A stretch of 64,000 nucleotides of DNA. It comes from Diphasiastrum complanatum (lineage: Eukaryota > Streptophyta > Lycopodiopsida > Lycopodiales > Lycopodiaceae). The position numbers and the translations under genes were made by a program. Of the stretch, positions 43,600 to 53,686 are shown piece by piece (positions within the stretch are counted from its first letter, which is position 1; each line of letters begins with the position of its first letter). The DNA lies in contig CM055113.1 of NCBI GenBank assembly GCA_029204225.1, forward strand, positions 23,990,357 through 24,054,356, read 5' to 3'. The notes beneath the pieces were generated by a model. That model did not search any database. It saw only the letters and a program-made list of their open reading frames with translations, and was not told where the DNA came from.

Positions 43600-44070
43600 T
43601 GAATTTTTTGCAAGTTCTATATATAGGTGCAGCTAAAAGACTGTGTTTTTGCAATAAAGTCCTTAGCAATGTCTCAAAGTAGCTATTTGCATGAAAACAC
43701 CCTTATAATTTCAGACATTGACTTTAATGTCAACTTTTGCAAAAACTCCATTAACGAACTTGATCACATAGTATTGGCTTCAAGCTTGAGTTTGCCTTTC
43801 AAAGAAAGACAAAACTTTCAAAAGCATGTCATATGAATGGCAAACTTTAAATTTGCCCTTCCATTTGAAAGGCAACTTGATGTCATGCTAGTTTTAAAAT
43901 TTTAGAATTTTATTGTAAAATATAACATGAATATATGTATAATTGATTGAAAGATTCATACCTATTTTATTTTAAAGGTACCCTTGCATTATACATGTCG
44001 TGTGAAAGGTAATTAAAAAAAGCACATCTGGGTGAAAGGTAAGGGTGCACGTCAAATTCGAAGCCTTGAT
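43600..44070. mobile_element. Possible second MITE with GAAAGG words
   Basis: Repeated GAAAGGCAAACTT, CATTTGAAAGGCAAC, GTGAAAGGTAA and TGAAAGGTAAGGGTG words resemble the style of the preceding element. TIRs and target duplication are not clear. Confidence 0.3.
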
Positions 44071-44192
44071 TGACTTTTGCTAGGCAATGCCAACTAATTG
44101 TTGAAAGTCAATGAATGGTAATTCTCACTTGTTGAAACTCACAACCTTCAAGTTTTATGCCAACTAATTGTTGAAAGTCAATTTGCACTGCC

Positions 44193-46835
44193 GTATTATG
44201 CATGTGTTAAACAACTACAGGAGCATGTAAGCTATAATGTAAGATTATGGATCAATTTCTTCTATGCAGTATAAGGTGGAAAACCTTACTGCATACAACA
44301 TTACATAATGATGTTGGTGGAGGTTCCAACAATATTATGTGATGTAATCACGACCTAACAAATTTGCCAACATTATTAGTGAATTCAAGAAATCCAATTT
44401 TGTTTAACGTTTTTATATGTCTCTATTTTTTTAGCTTTTCTTTTCAAATGTCTATTTGAGCTATTGGATACAAATAAAAATTGATAGCCAAGCTATGATT
44501 TTTGTAGTTGATTCAATTTGACAATAGCCAAGCTCTTGGTGCGTTATATCATCAAAATTTGTAAATACACGTCTCAAGCACATTATGGTTACATCTTTCG
44601 ACTCCAAAGTTGTAGTTCCTAACTTTCGCTACATCCAAGTAGTGTTGAATTACACCTATAGGTGTGAAATCAACTACTAGAATCTGACCAACCCTTCGAT
44701 TCAATTGTGTGAATGTTGAAAATTATAGTAGATGTTAATTTTGTAAACCAAATTTTCATTCTTGAATTTTCAAATTTTGTAATAGTAGTATTTTGATGAA
44801 TAACATTAGATTAAGTTTATTATTAATATAGCTCATTATGCACGTGTTAAACAACCACAGAAGCACATCAGCCATAATGTAAGATTAAATATAGATTTCT
44901 ACTATGCAGTAGGTGGAAAACCGTACCACATAAAATATTACATAATGTTGTTGGTGGAAAAACCAACAATATTATGTGATGTAATCTCGACCCAACAGAT
45001 TTGCCAACACTATTAGTAAATTCAGAAAACTGATTTTGTTTATCATTTTTATATGTCTCTATTTTGTTAGCTTTTCTTTTGAATGCATGTTCAAGCTGTT
45101 GGATACAAACACAATTTGATAGCCAGGGTAGGAATTTCGTAGCTGATTTCTATTTAACAATAGTGCAACTCTTAGTGCATTATATCATCAGAACTTGCAA
45201 GTATAAGTCTCAGGTACATTCTCGTTATATTTTTCAAATCCAAAACTGTAGTTCCTAACTTCCACCACATCTAGGTGGTGTTGAATTACAAATGTAGTTG
45301 TGAAATTAGTTGCTAGGATCTGAACAACCCTTGGATTCTCGACTACACGAATGTCAAAAAATGTAGTGGCCGCAAATTTTAGTTCTTGAATTTTCAATCA
45401 TTGTAATAGTAGTAGTCTGATGAATAACATTAGATTGAATGTAATATTTTGGGTCAATCATCCTAATATAGCTTATTATGCATGTGTTAAACAACTACAG
45501 GAGCATATCAGCCATAATGTAAGATTATGGATCAATTTTTTCTATGCAATAGGTGGAAAACCTTACTACATAAAATATCACATACTGTTGGTGGAATATC
45601 CAACAATATTATGTGATGTAATCACAACCTAACAAATTTGCCAACATTATTAGTAAATTCAAGAAATCCAATTGTGTTTAACGTTTTTATATGTCTCTAT
45701 TTTGTTAGGTTTTCTTTTCAAATGTTTGTTTGAGCTATTGGATACAAATAAAAATTGATAGCCAAGGTATGATTTTCGTAGTTGATTTAATTTGACAATA
45801 GCGAAGCTCTTGGTGTGTTATATCATCAAAACTTGTAAGTACAAGTCACAAGCACATTATCATTACATTTGTCGACTCCAAAATTGTAGTTCCTAACTTT
45901 TGCTACATCCTAGTGTTGAATTACACCTATAGGTGTGAAATCAGCTGCTAGAATCTGACCAACATTTTGAATTTTTAAAATTTTGTAATAGTATTTTGAT
46001 GAATAACATCAGATTAAATTTATTTTTAATATAGCTCATTATGCACATGTTAAACAACTACAGAAGCACATCGGCCATCATGTAAGATTACAGATCAATT
46101 TCTACTATGCAGTAGGTGGAAAACCGTACTACATAAAATATTACATAATGTTGTTGGTGGAAAAACCAACAATATTATGTGATGTAATCTCGACCCAACT
46201 GATTTGCCAACACTATTAGTAAATTCAAGAAAGTGATTTTATTTATCATATTTATATGTCTCTATTTTGTTAGCTTTTCTTTTTTAATGCATGTTCGAGC
46301 TGTTAAATACAAATACAATTTGATAGCCAAAGTAGAATTTTTGTAGCTGATTTTGATTTGACAATTGTTAGTGCACTATATTATCAGTTTTTGTAAGTAT
46401 ATGTCTCAGGTACATTCTCATTATAATGTTCAACTCCAAAACTGTAGTTCCTAACTTTCAATTACAATGGTAGTTGTGAAATTAGTTGCTAGAATCTGAC
46501 CAACCCTTGGATTCGACTGCGAGAATGTCAAAAAATGTAGTAGCCACAAATTTCGTAGACCAAATTTTAGTTCTTGAAATTTCAGTCTTTGTAATAGTAG
46601 TAGTCTGATGAATAACATTAGATTGAATTTGATATTTTGGGTCAACCATTCTAATATAGCTCATTATGCATGTGTTAAACAACTACAGGAGCATATTAGC
46701 AATATTATAAGATTATGAGTCAATTTCTTCTATTCAATAGGTGGAAAACCTTACTCATAAAATATTACATAATGTTGTTGGTGGAAAATCCAACAATATT
46801 ATCTGATGGCTAACAAATTTGCCAATACTTAGAGT
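44193..46835. repeat. Satellite-like array, five units in A-B-A-B-A order
   Basis: ATTATGCA(T/C)GTGTTAAACAAC starts units at about 44193, 44835, 45475, 46038 and 46663, spaced 642, 640, 563 and 625 bp. Units 1, 3 and 5 share ACTACAGGAGCAT and CTAACAAATTTGCC. Units 2 and 4 share CAGAAGCACATC and CTCGACCCAAC. Each unit holds an inverted repeat (ATAATGTTGTTGGTGG then CCAACAATATTATGTG). Small frames within it are not credible genes. Confidence 0.88.
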
Positions 46836-46839
46836 CAAT

Positions 46840-47710
46840 TTTGTTTCTCATTTTGAAAAGGAAAAAATTATATTTTAAGATTTAACTAAAAATTTGGTAC
46901 ATTAATCAATGAACAAGTTTCACACCTTCTCTAGTGACAACCACGTTTTTCACGTCTGAATTGCTAGTTTGCAGGCATTTTCAACAAGGACCACCTCCCA
47001 TGCACCAAAAACAAAAATTTGGTTACCTAATAATATGATAAATTTACCAAACACATAAAGGAATTTGAGCGTGGTTTCATTTTAATCTTATAATCTTATC
47101 ATTATTAATCTTATAATCTTATCAATTATATGTTCAAATTAGCTTAGTCAACATCAATTCAATTCAAATAAAGTTATTGTTGATTCTCATTTGCATCTTA
47201 CAAAAACTAGTCACTCTTCACAAGTAAGCATTAAGTGCTGACTTTTACATTTAGATCACACAATACAACATGCCTCCATGTGGATTATGAGCACGCCACA
47301 AAAACAAAACCAAACTTAGTGTTCTCCCCAAAAACTCGACTTCTTGGCTTTCTTGGCTTTAAAATTAGCTTTTCATATAGCAACACATTTTTTATGTACG
47401 TCTCGATCACATATCATCAAACGCATTAACGAGTTATTACAATGAAATCTAAAATGGCAACCATAGTCAACCACCAAAGTATGGAGGTGAAACACGACAT
47501 GGCAAATGGCCCAAAAAGGGGAGCCTAGATCAAAACATATGTATTCTACATTACCTCCTCCACAAAACTTTGTCTAGCATATGGTGTGTTGCTTATAGGT
47601 CTTGGAGTCACCTATATTCATTGGCCATTACTTTCATAAACAAAATTCAACAACACAAGCAAGCACGTCAATGATTGTCGCAACATCGACAAGGATTGAC
47701 GTACAGTAGA
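46840..47710. other. No gene recognised
   Basis: AT-rich intergenic DNA without motif or repeat structure that I can name, apart from a short direct duplication of CTTATAATCTTATCATTATTAAT around 47092-47130. Confidence 0.4.
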
Positions 47711-47872
47711 CTAAGAGCTCTTGGGAGATGCGGCATAAGAGCTCCTGGGAGATGGATCTAAGTAGCTGGGAAGGACCTGGAAGGACACTGGCCTTCCTCT
47801 TCCAAGGGAACCTGAGCTTGATCCAAGGTTGATGAGCTTAGAGGAGCGATTTCTCACAGAATCAATGGGCAT
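47711..47872 (-). CDS. Hypothetical Ser-rich 53-residue protein
   Basis: From ATG at 47872 the frame reads MPIDSVRNRSSKLINLGSSS, a Gly/Arg stretch (GSLGRGRPVSF) and SPRSSYAASPKSS to a stop. It is about one quarter Ser, basic, with no signal peptide or membrane segment. A TATATATATCC box sits about 75 bp upstream on the same strand (47944-47954), which is why I keep this start rather than the upstream in-frame ATG at 47956, which would lie in the promoter. I do not recognise the family; it could be chance. Confidence 0.4.
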   Translation of the reverse strand: MPIDSVRNRSSKLINLGSSSGSLGRGRPVSFQVLPSYLDPSPRSSYAASPKSS

Positions 47873-47943
47873 ACTAGAGATGGAAGAATGTTGGAAGCTA
47901 AGTGAGGACTGAGCGGACGAAGGGGAATGGGGCTGCAGAGGCG

Positions 47944-47954
47944 GATATATATAC
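47944..47954 (-). promoter_or_regulatory. TATA box before the Ser-rich ORF
   Basis: TATATATATCC on the minus strand, followed by a C-rich, gene-like leader. The same motif can be read on the plus strand (GGATATATATA) ahead of a plus-strand frame at 47980-48189. Confidence 0.4.
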
Positions 47955-47959
47955 AACGC

Positions 47960-49234
47960 TCAGCACCACGCGAGTGCCTCTCATGCTTAAATTAAAGCAG
48001 CTTGATCAAATCGCCAAAAAATGGCATCCTAGGCTGAAAACTTTCATACTCAAAAAGCGGCCGGAGGTGGGAGGGAGGCGCTTAAGCAGCAACTGGCTGC
48101 AAGCGACGGGACTGTACCTCCGAGAGCATTGCAAGAGGTTGCTCTACGTGGTACCAGTGCGCTTCTGTCTCTTTTTCCACCTATTTTAGTTTAGAACTTT
48201 CCATCACCCATGACGACGTTGGTTATTACTCAAGTCACAATCAATCAAGTAAAGCTTAAACCAAACACTCAAATGCTCTGAAAATGACTTACCTGCAAAT
48301 CAGAGACTCTCTGCAACGCCCTCGGCGAGGAAATGCTGAAAAACATGATAGAAATTGACAAAAAGCGTTTCAGAAGTTACTGTTAACAAGAACAAAAGCA
48401 ATATTCAACCAACATGCAGCAACATTTCAGCTCAGACAAGTCTGGAAAGATTGATAAGCAGTTGTGCAATAGTTGGAAACAAAAACTAGTGATTTGGAGA
48501 ACGTGTATTGCTGTCGCAGGAAACAAGATCATACAAAGGCTGTGTGAACTGTATCGTATAGCAAACAAGCAGAACAAATAATAAACTTTCAAAAACAAAA
48601 TTTAACAGCACAAGCAATTCACTTTTTATTGTGTTTAACACGTGCCCCTGCCTTACAGGCAGGGCCAAAAATTCATAGAATATGGACCCTCTTCTTACTA
48701 GGAGGGAGTCGCTATGGATCTTGACTCCAAGCCAATCGCTTGTCTTTTATGAAAAAAGTATATATGTTATAATTTTATAATCAAGTTTATAATAGATGTC
48801 AATATAACAGAAATAGTCAATATAATTACAAAACACACTATACAGTAATCCTTAAGTATGATTTACCTTTATAACATGGGATCTTCGATCAACAAGTCCA
48901 TCACATAAGAGGGTGGTGATCACTTGGAAGGTAAGGAATGCAACCCTCATATACCATATTTCTAAGATGTTGTAAGTGAGGTGCTTGCAAATATTCACCA
49001 CAAGATAGTTAATGATGCTTTACAGGTTTCAACATTGCCTTCAATGTAATACATGCATTCCTGGATGTCTTGTTTCACTAATGTAAATAATAGAGCTATT
49101 TTTAACCAAAATATAAATAAGAAACAAAACAAAAGAATCACGTTTCTCCTAAAAATCTTTGCTCTTGTTCATAAAAATGTTGCCATGTATGTTCGCTAGA
49201 ATATCCGATAGAGGTCCAGGAGTAGTTACATGCA

Positions 49235-49239
<5 letters not shown>
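47960..49239. other. No gene recognised
   Basis: Contains a plus-strand frame (47980-48189, MLKLKQLDQIAKKWHPRLKT) that I could not assign and several small frames of low plausibility. Confidence 0.35.

Positions 49240-49298
<59 letters not shown>
49240..49298. repeat. (GA)n microsatellite
   Basis: About 29 GA units, downstream of the dioxygenase gene. Confidence 0.95.
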
Positions 49299-49300
<2 letters not shown>

Positions 49301-49827
49301 GACCATAAAATATGATCCATGAATATCATTACACCACTTATCTTTTTATTCACGTGGCAATTATGATACATGTGTAGCAACAATTATGATACATGTGTAG
49401 CGCTCCTAAACCTGCTTAAAATTCCATACAATAACTTAAAGAAATACAAGACTTCCTTGGGAAAATGGTCAAAGTATAGGAATGGAATCGCCAATTTTTC
49501 TCAAAAGCCGGCATTTTATACAATCATATGTACGTTTTTACAAGTAAAAGTATTCAAAGAACTGAGAAGTTCTATAAAATGAAGGTTTTTCAGGAAAACT
49601 CAAAAGAGGTGTCCACGAGCACTGAAATTTACAAGTGTAATTCGTGAAATGGATTGCACTAATGCTTATGAGTTCAGTAGATACACAAATTAGCACTTTG
49701 AGAAGCTGGATCTACATAGATGGTGAATGTACTGCATGCGTCCATTCTAGATTCCCTTTTATAGTCACATATTTTTCCTATACGTAACGTAATCATGCAG
49801 ACCAGATTTCTACCCGAGCTTGTGAAG

Positions 49828-50097
49828 CTAAATGGCTGAATCTTCTTTGTGGTCTAATCTCATAAATGTATCAATGCCAACCTTTCCTTCCATGCGCCTT
49901 TTTTGCATCCTGGGAAAGTACTCGGCCCAAGTGAACGCTCTATATAGCAACGGGTGACTTTCATCCACCAATTTCATTGGAGGAGTCATGACGGCTTGCG
50001 CATAAGGGCTGTAAAAAAAGGCAACTGAAAGTCGAGGTTTCACCGAATTCAGAACAGCTCGGTGCTCTACGCTTTTGAAATGACCATTAGTCCAAGC
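49828..50097 (-). CDS. Dioxygenase exon 3
   Basis: Acceptor GTTTCACAG; it begins AWTNGHFKSVEHRAVLNSVK with the distal iron His and the RLS 2OG-binding pair, and ends KEDSAI-stop. Confidence 0.9.
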   Translation of the reverse strand, partial: AWTNGHFKSVEHRAVLNSVKPRLSVAFFYSPYAQAVMTPPMKLVDESHPLLYRAFTWAEYFPRMQKRRMEGKVGIDTFMRLDHKEDSAI

Positions 50098-51737
50098 CTG
50101 TGAAACGTCATGAAGATCAAATGTAAGTATGGCCCATGAAGACAAAGTGAAAATTGCTCAGTTATCCAGTGACTAGAAATTTGAATGCACCGTGCAGTGA
50201 GTTCAACCGATGCTAGTAGTACTATAGCCCACATCGCGTAGCAATGAGAGTTTTTTGCTTGAAATTTGGTACTCATATCAAAAGACGTTTGCAATAAAAG
50301 AATCAAAGTAAGTTCACGACTCACCTGCAAGCAATCTCCAACATTAACAACCAGAGTATCTTTCAAAGGTCTCACTGAAATCCATCTTCCATCCTTGCGG
50401 ATCTGGAGGCCACCGATATCATCTTGATTCAGTATTGTTATGCAGGTCGGATCTGCATGGGGAAACAGTCCTAGCGCCACAGATGGCAATGGACATGGTG
50501 GATAGTAGTTGAACCGTGTCACAGATGTGGAATATTTTTCAAAATGTTTGCTAAAAAAGCTTTTCTCCAGAGCTAGACTCTCGGCCATCAACTCCAGCAG
50601 TACCAGCCCAACTTTTTGAATCTCGTGGATATACTCATTCACAGTGGCGCTGGAATACAACGGAACAGAGTTTCAGTCGCAGCGGTCCATGGGAGTGCTA
50701 TGAACAACAGGATTGAGTTTTCCATAGCTTCTTAGGTCTAAAATAAAAAAGTACTTTTCCCATTGCGAAAACTACCCATATCTATTTTCGTCCTATCGAT
50801 AAACATGAACTACAAATAAGTAAGGAATCATGTCAAGAGCAAAGTAATAGTAATTTCTTTATATTGTTTTAACTTTTAGCTCCCGCAGTCCCAACTATCA
50901 TTTGTTCTTTTCGGGCTTGACTATGAAATTGTTTAAATATACGCCTTACCACCGATAAAAGAAAGTGCAAAAAGTGCAACTGTCCACAAGAGCGCTTTAA
51001 ATATAGCATAAATATTTCAATGTATGCCATGCATGTAAGAACTTATAAGAGAAAGCAAACAGTCCTCTTCTCTCTCTCATTCGCTCTGTCTCACTCTCTC
51101 ACACACACACACTCTTTCTCTGTCTGGGTGACAGTTTACTGGGTGTAGGTTTGTATCTGTGTGTAAGTTCTTGTTTAACGCCTTACATGAACTCTTCTCT
51201 GTAATCGGCGCAGGTTACCCTCAGGATGTCTTCTAGATTGGGGTCAGGTCCAGTAACCAGAGCTAGTGTCTCTAGCCAGTGAACTCGTTCTGGCATGTAG
51301 GCATGTCTACCCTCATAGCCCACTTGTCCAAATGCTGCTTTCTCCTTTTCTGCTGCTGGCATCTGAAAGAAACGCGTTCCGAGTTCTGTCAACCTCTGCA
51401 TAAGCCTATTAGGAACTCCATGATTATGTATTTGAAAAAATCCCCACTCTTTGCATGCATATCCAATATCGTTGATGATACGTTGCCTCTCTTCCACAGT
51501 TCCTGTGCTTGAATTATGCAAGTCAACAACAGGAATTTGGTCAGTCTCTGCGGAATATCCATCATATGGAACGTCGGGTCTCAAGCCTTCCGGTTGAACA
51601 TAGGCATCCGGAATGGCTGTAGCATTCATGAGACCAACCGAAAGGTTACCAACATTGTCAACATTCACAGTTCTCCTTGGTTTTGGAGCCACTAAAACGC
51701 CCGTCATGTGCTCTCTCCAAATCCTATCTTCGGCCAT
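49828..51737 (-). CDS. 2-oxoglutarate/Fe(II)-dependent dioxygenase, three exons
   Basis: A plant DOXC-class oxygenase, the cytosolic enzymes that couple 2OG decarboxylation to oxidation of hormones or specialised metabolites. Exons are 51737-51187, 50649-50325 and 50097-49828; they join in phase to 381 residues. The N-terminal DIOX_N domain is clear (QIPVVDL, ACKEWGFFQIHNHGVPNRLM, about 70-120). The 2OG-FeII core has NYYPPCPLP, then HAD (His248, Asp250), NQDDIGGLQI, VNVGDCLQ, EHRAV (His304) and RLS (Arg314, Ser316), so all iron and 2OG ligands are present. Start chosen at MAEDRIWREHM; an in-frame ATG 11 codons upstream is less likely. It is most like gibberellin-oxidase or jasmonate-oxidase-like clades, but the substrate cannot be told from the sequence. 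No break was found. Confidence 0.9.
50325..50649 (-). CDS. Dioxygenase exon 2
   Basis: Acceptor TATTCCAG; it begins IATVNEYIHE, contains the HxD iron ligands, and ends GDCLQ before GTGAGTCG. Confidence 0.9.
51187..51737 (-). CDS. Dioxygenase exon 1
   Basis: Encodes the DIOX_N domain and ends DYREEF plus AT before GTAAGGCG. The intron to exon 2 is 537 bp. Confidence 0.88.
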
Positions 51738-51810
51738 CTTTCGTTGTGATTGATGTAAATCTCGAAGCACTTAAAAATTTTAAGCAACTAGCCAGTAAAG
51801 ACTATCCTGA

Positions 51811-51884
<74 letters not shown>
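51811..51884. repeat. Compound (TG)n(AG)n microsatellite upstream of the dioxygenase
   Basis: About 15 TG units run into about 22 AG units, ending about 75 bp from the dioxygenase start codon, i.e. in its leader or core promoter. Confidence 0.95.
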
Positions 51885-51887
<3 letters not shown>

Positions 51888-51889
51888 GG

Positions 51890-52641
51890 GATACCCTATG
51901 GAGCGTGGAAGTTCAGCCAACATAATTAGATCAAAAACTTAGAAACAAAATGAGCAGTGGAGCATTGATAATTAAACTTAATGCTCAAACGCGAAGAGCC
52001 AAAACATCTGTCATAACCTAGAATTGGTGTCTTTGTATTCCAATTATTTATTGTCCCAGGTTCCCAAATAAAACGCATAAGAAACTCATGACTCGTTCTA
52101 CGTAATTTCTGAGCAACCTGAGGCCGACCCGCAGATCCTCTTCTGAAGAGTTGGGGCCAAATTGCACTGACGACGTACCTATATCTAGAACTTCGCGGAA
52201 TTGAAGCTGCAGTTGTTCATCCCAGGACAGATATGGAGAAACAGAAAACGACCCCAAACCCCAGGCTATGATAATGGGGCAACTAGTTGATCTTTTGCAT
52301 GGTGCTTGTAGCTGAAACCACAGCTAACAAAGACGTGATGAAGGATAATGTACACCACAGAATAGAGATGTTGGAAAGACAATCTAAAGCAAGGAATCAA
52401 GTGGGAATCGAAAAACAAAAGTGTGGGCCGTGGCTAAGCTCGACAATATAAGCGGTGTTGGACCACCAGCCAGCAAGATTGCACAAAGGTTTACGGCTCC
52501 TATAACTAAGTCCTGACGATCATGATCATGAACACAATCTCCGCTCCACTACGTAGACTCCACTATGCTCATCAAAGACGGTGAGCTAAGAAAGAAACGG
52601 TAAGCCATCGCTACCAAACTTGAAGCCGAAGACTCGCTCCG

Positions 52642-52715
<74 letters not shown>

Positions 52716-53124
52716 CGAAGGGTAGGATAAATGCTGAATTAAAAGTGGGGAGTTCAGACTCGTCTCTTATTGACAAAGGGACCGACATTGTTCAGGACTG
52801 AGCTACACTGGATGAACGCACGTGCTGAATTACAGGCTCGTGACTCAGAACTCATCCAGCTTGTGGAAGATTGGGATACTAACACGCGTGCTCAATTAAA
52901 TTTAAACACCTACTGTCTACTGGATGAATAGCCCACGTGCAAATTTACAAGTCAAGAAAGACCAATGGTGGGGGGCCACTGGGTATAGGATATTAGTCAA
53001 CACATGCACCATGATACCACTGCCATGCCAGTGGTGAGCTCGCACCTAGCTCACACCTCTGAGACTGTGACCTATTTAACAGTAAAGAATACTTATAGCA
53101 TCATCTTTTCATATGCTATGATTT
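51890..53124. other. Dioxygenase upstream region, no second gene recognised
   Basis: A 69-codon minus-strand frame (52257-52048) has no recognisable motif. The region presumably holds the dioxygenase promoter; no clear TATA box is seen close to the start codon. Confidence 0.4.
52643..52713. repeat. Second (TG)n(GA)n compound microsatellite
   Basis: Same composition and order as the one at 51811, about 830 bp further upstream of the dioxygenase. The flanks do not match, so this is probably independent rather than a duplication. Confidence 0.95.
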
Positions 53125-53132
53125 GTTTTTAC

Positions 53133-53678
53133 TAGTGTTGGGCGAGTGTATAGGTGGTATCAACAATGGTATCGTAGAACATACCCCCCGGTGTATGATT
53201 TTGTGATACTACGGTTGATACCCAAACCGAGCTGGTTTTAGCCCAGCAATGCACATATCGATACCCAAATTAGGGGCAAAAAATTTGAATTTAACATGGT
53301 ATCAATATAGTATCATTTTTAGTTAGTTTCCAAAATTTACATATGTGATAAATATTATTCATGGTGTCCTAAAGACATTGGTGGCCACCAACAAAGTATT
53401 GGCCTTTAAAATCATATGCATATTACATTTAAAAAGGTCATGCTTTTCATTAAATGCATACTACCCTTTATAAAATGACTAATTTTTAAGAAGAATTATA
53501 TGCTCATACCCGGGTTTCTACTCGGCTGGTATCACCCCTGCAATACCCAGGCCGGTTGATACCAGCCACCAATTTACAAACATGTGAATACTAATACCCG
53601 ATTGGTATCAAAAATTTTAAAAAAGTATAATACTAGGACCCGGTTGTTATTAAAAATATCAATACCCGTCCAACACTG
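53133..53678. mobile_element. hAT MITE, 546 bp, with 8-bp target duplication
   Basis: GTTTTTAC flanks the element on both sides (53125-53132 and 53679-53686). The ends TAGTGTTGGGCG and CGTCCAACACTG are inverted repeats. Inside, GGTATCA/GATACC words recur on both strands near each end. 8-bp duplication plus (C/T)AGTG ends define hAT. No coding capacity. Confidence 0.9.
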
Positions 53679-53686
53679 GTTTTTAC

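Noticed and set aside
45064-45632. Small frames within the 44.2-46.8 kb array
   Set aside because: They recur only as part of the repeat units and are not conserved between units.
44193-46835. CRISPR-like array
   Set aside because: Unit length of about 0.6 kb and plant context exclude CRISPR; it is a satellite-like tandem repeat.
47980-48189. Plus-strand frame starting MLKLKQLDQIAKKWH, considered as a SAUR-like N-terminus
   Set aside because: Only a loose resemblance over about 15 residues; the SAUR core domain is absent.
52048-52257. 69-codon minus-strand frame upstream of the dioxygenase
   Set aside because: Not part of the dioxygenase alignment and no known motif; no splice link to exon 1.
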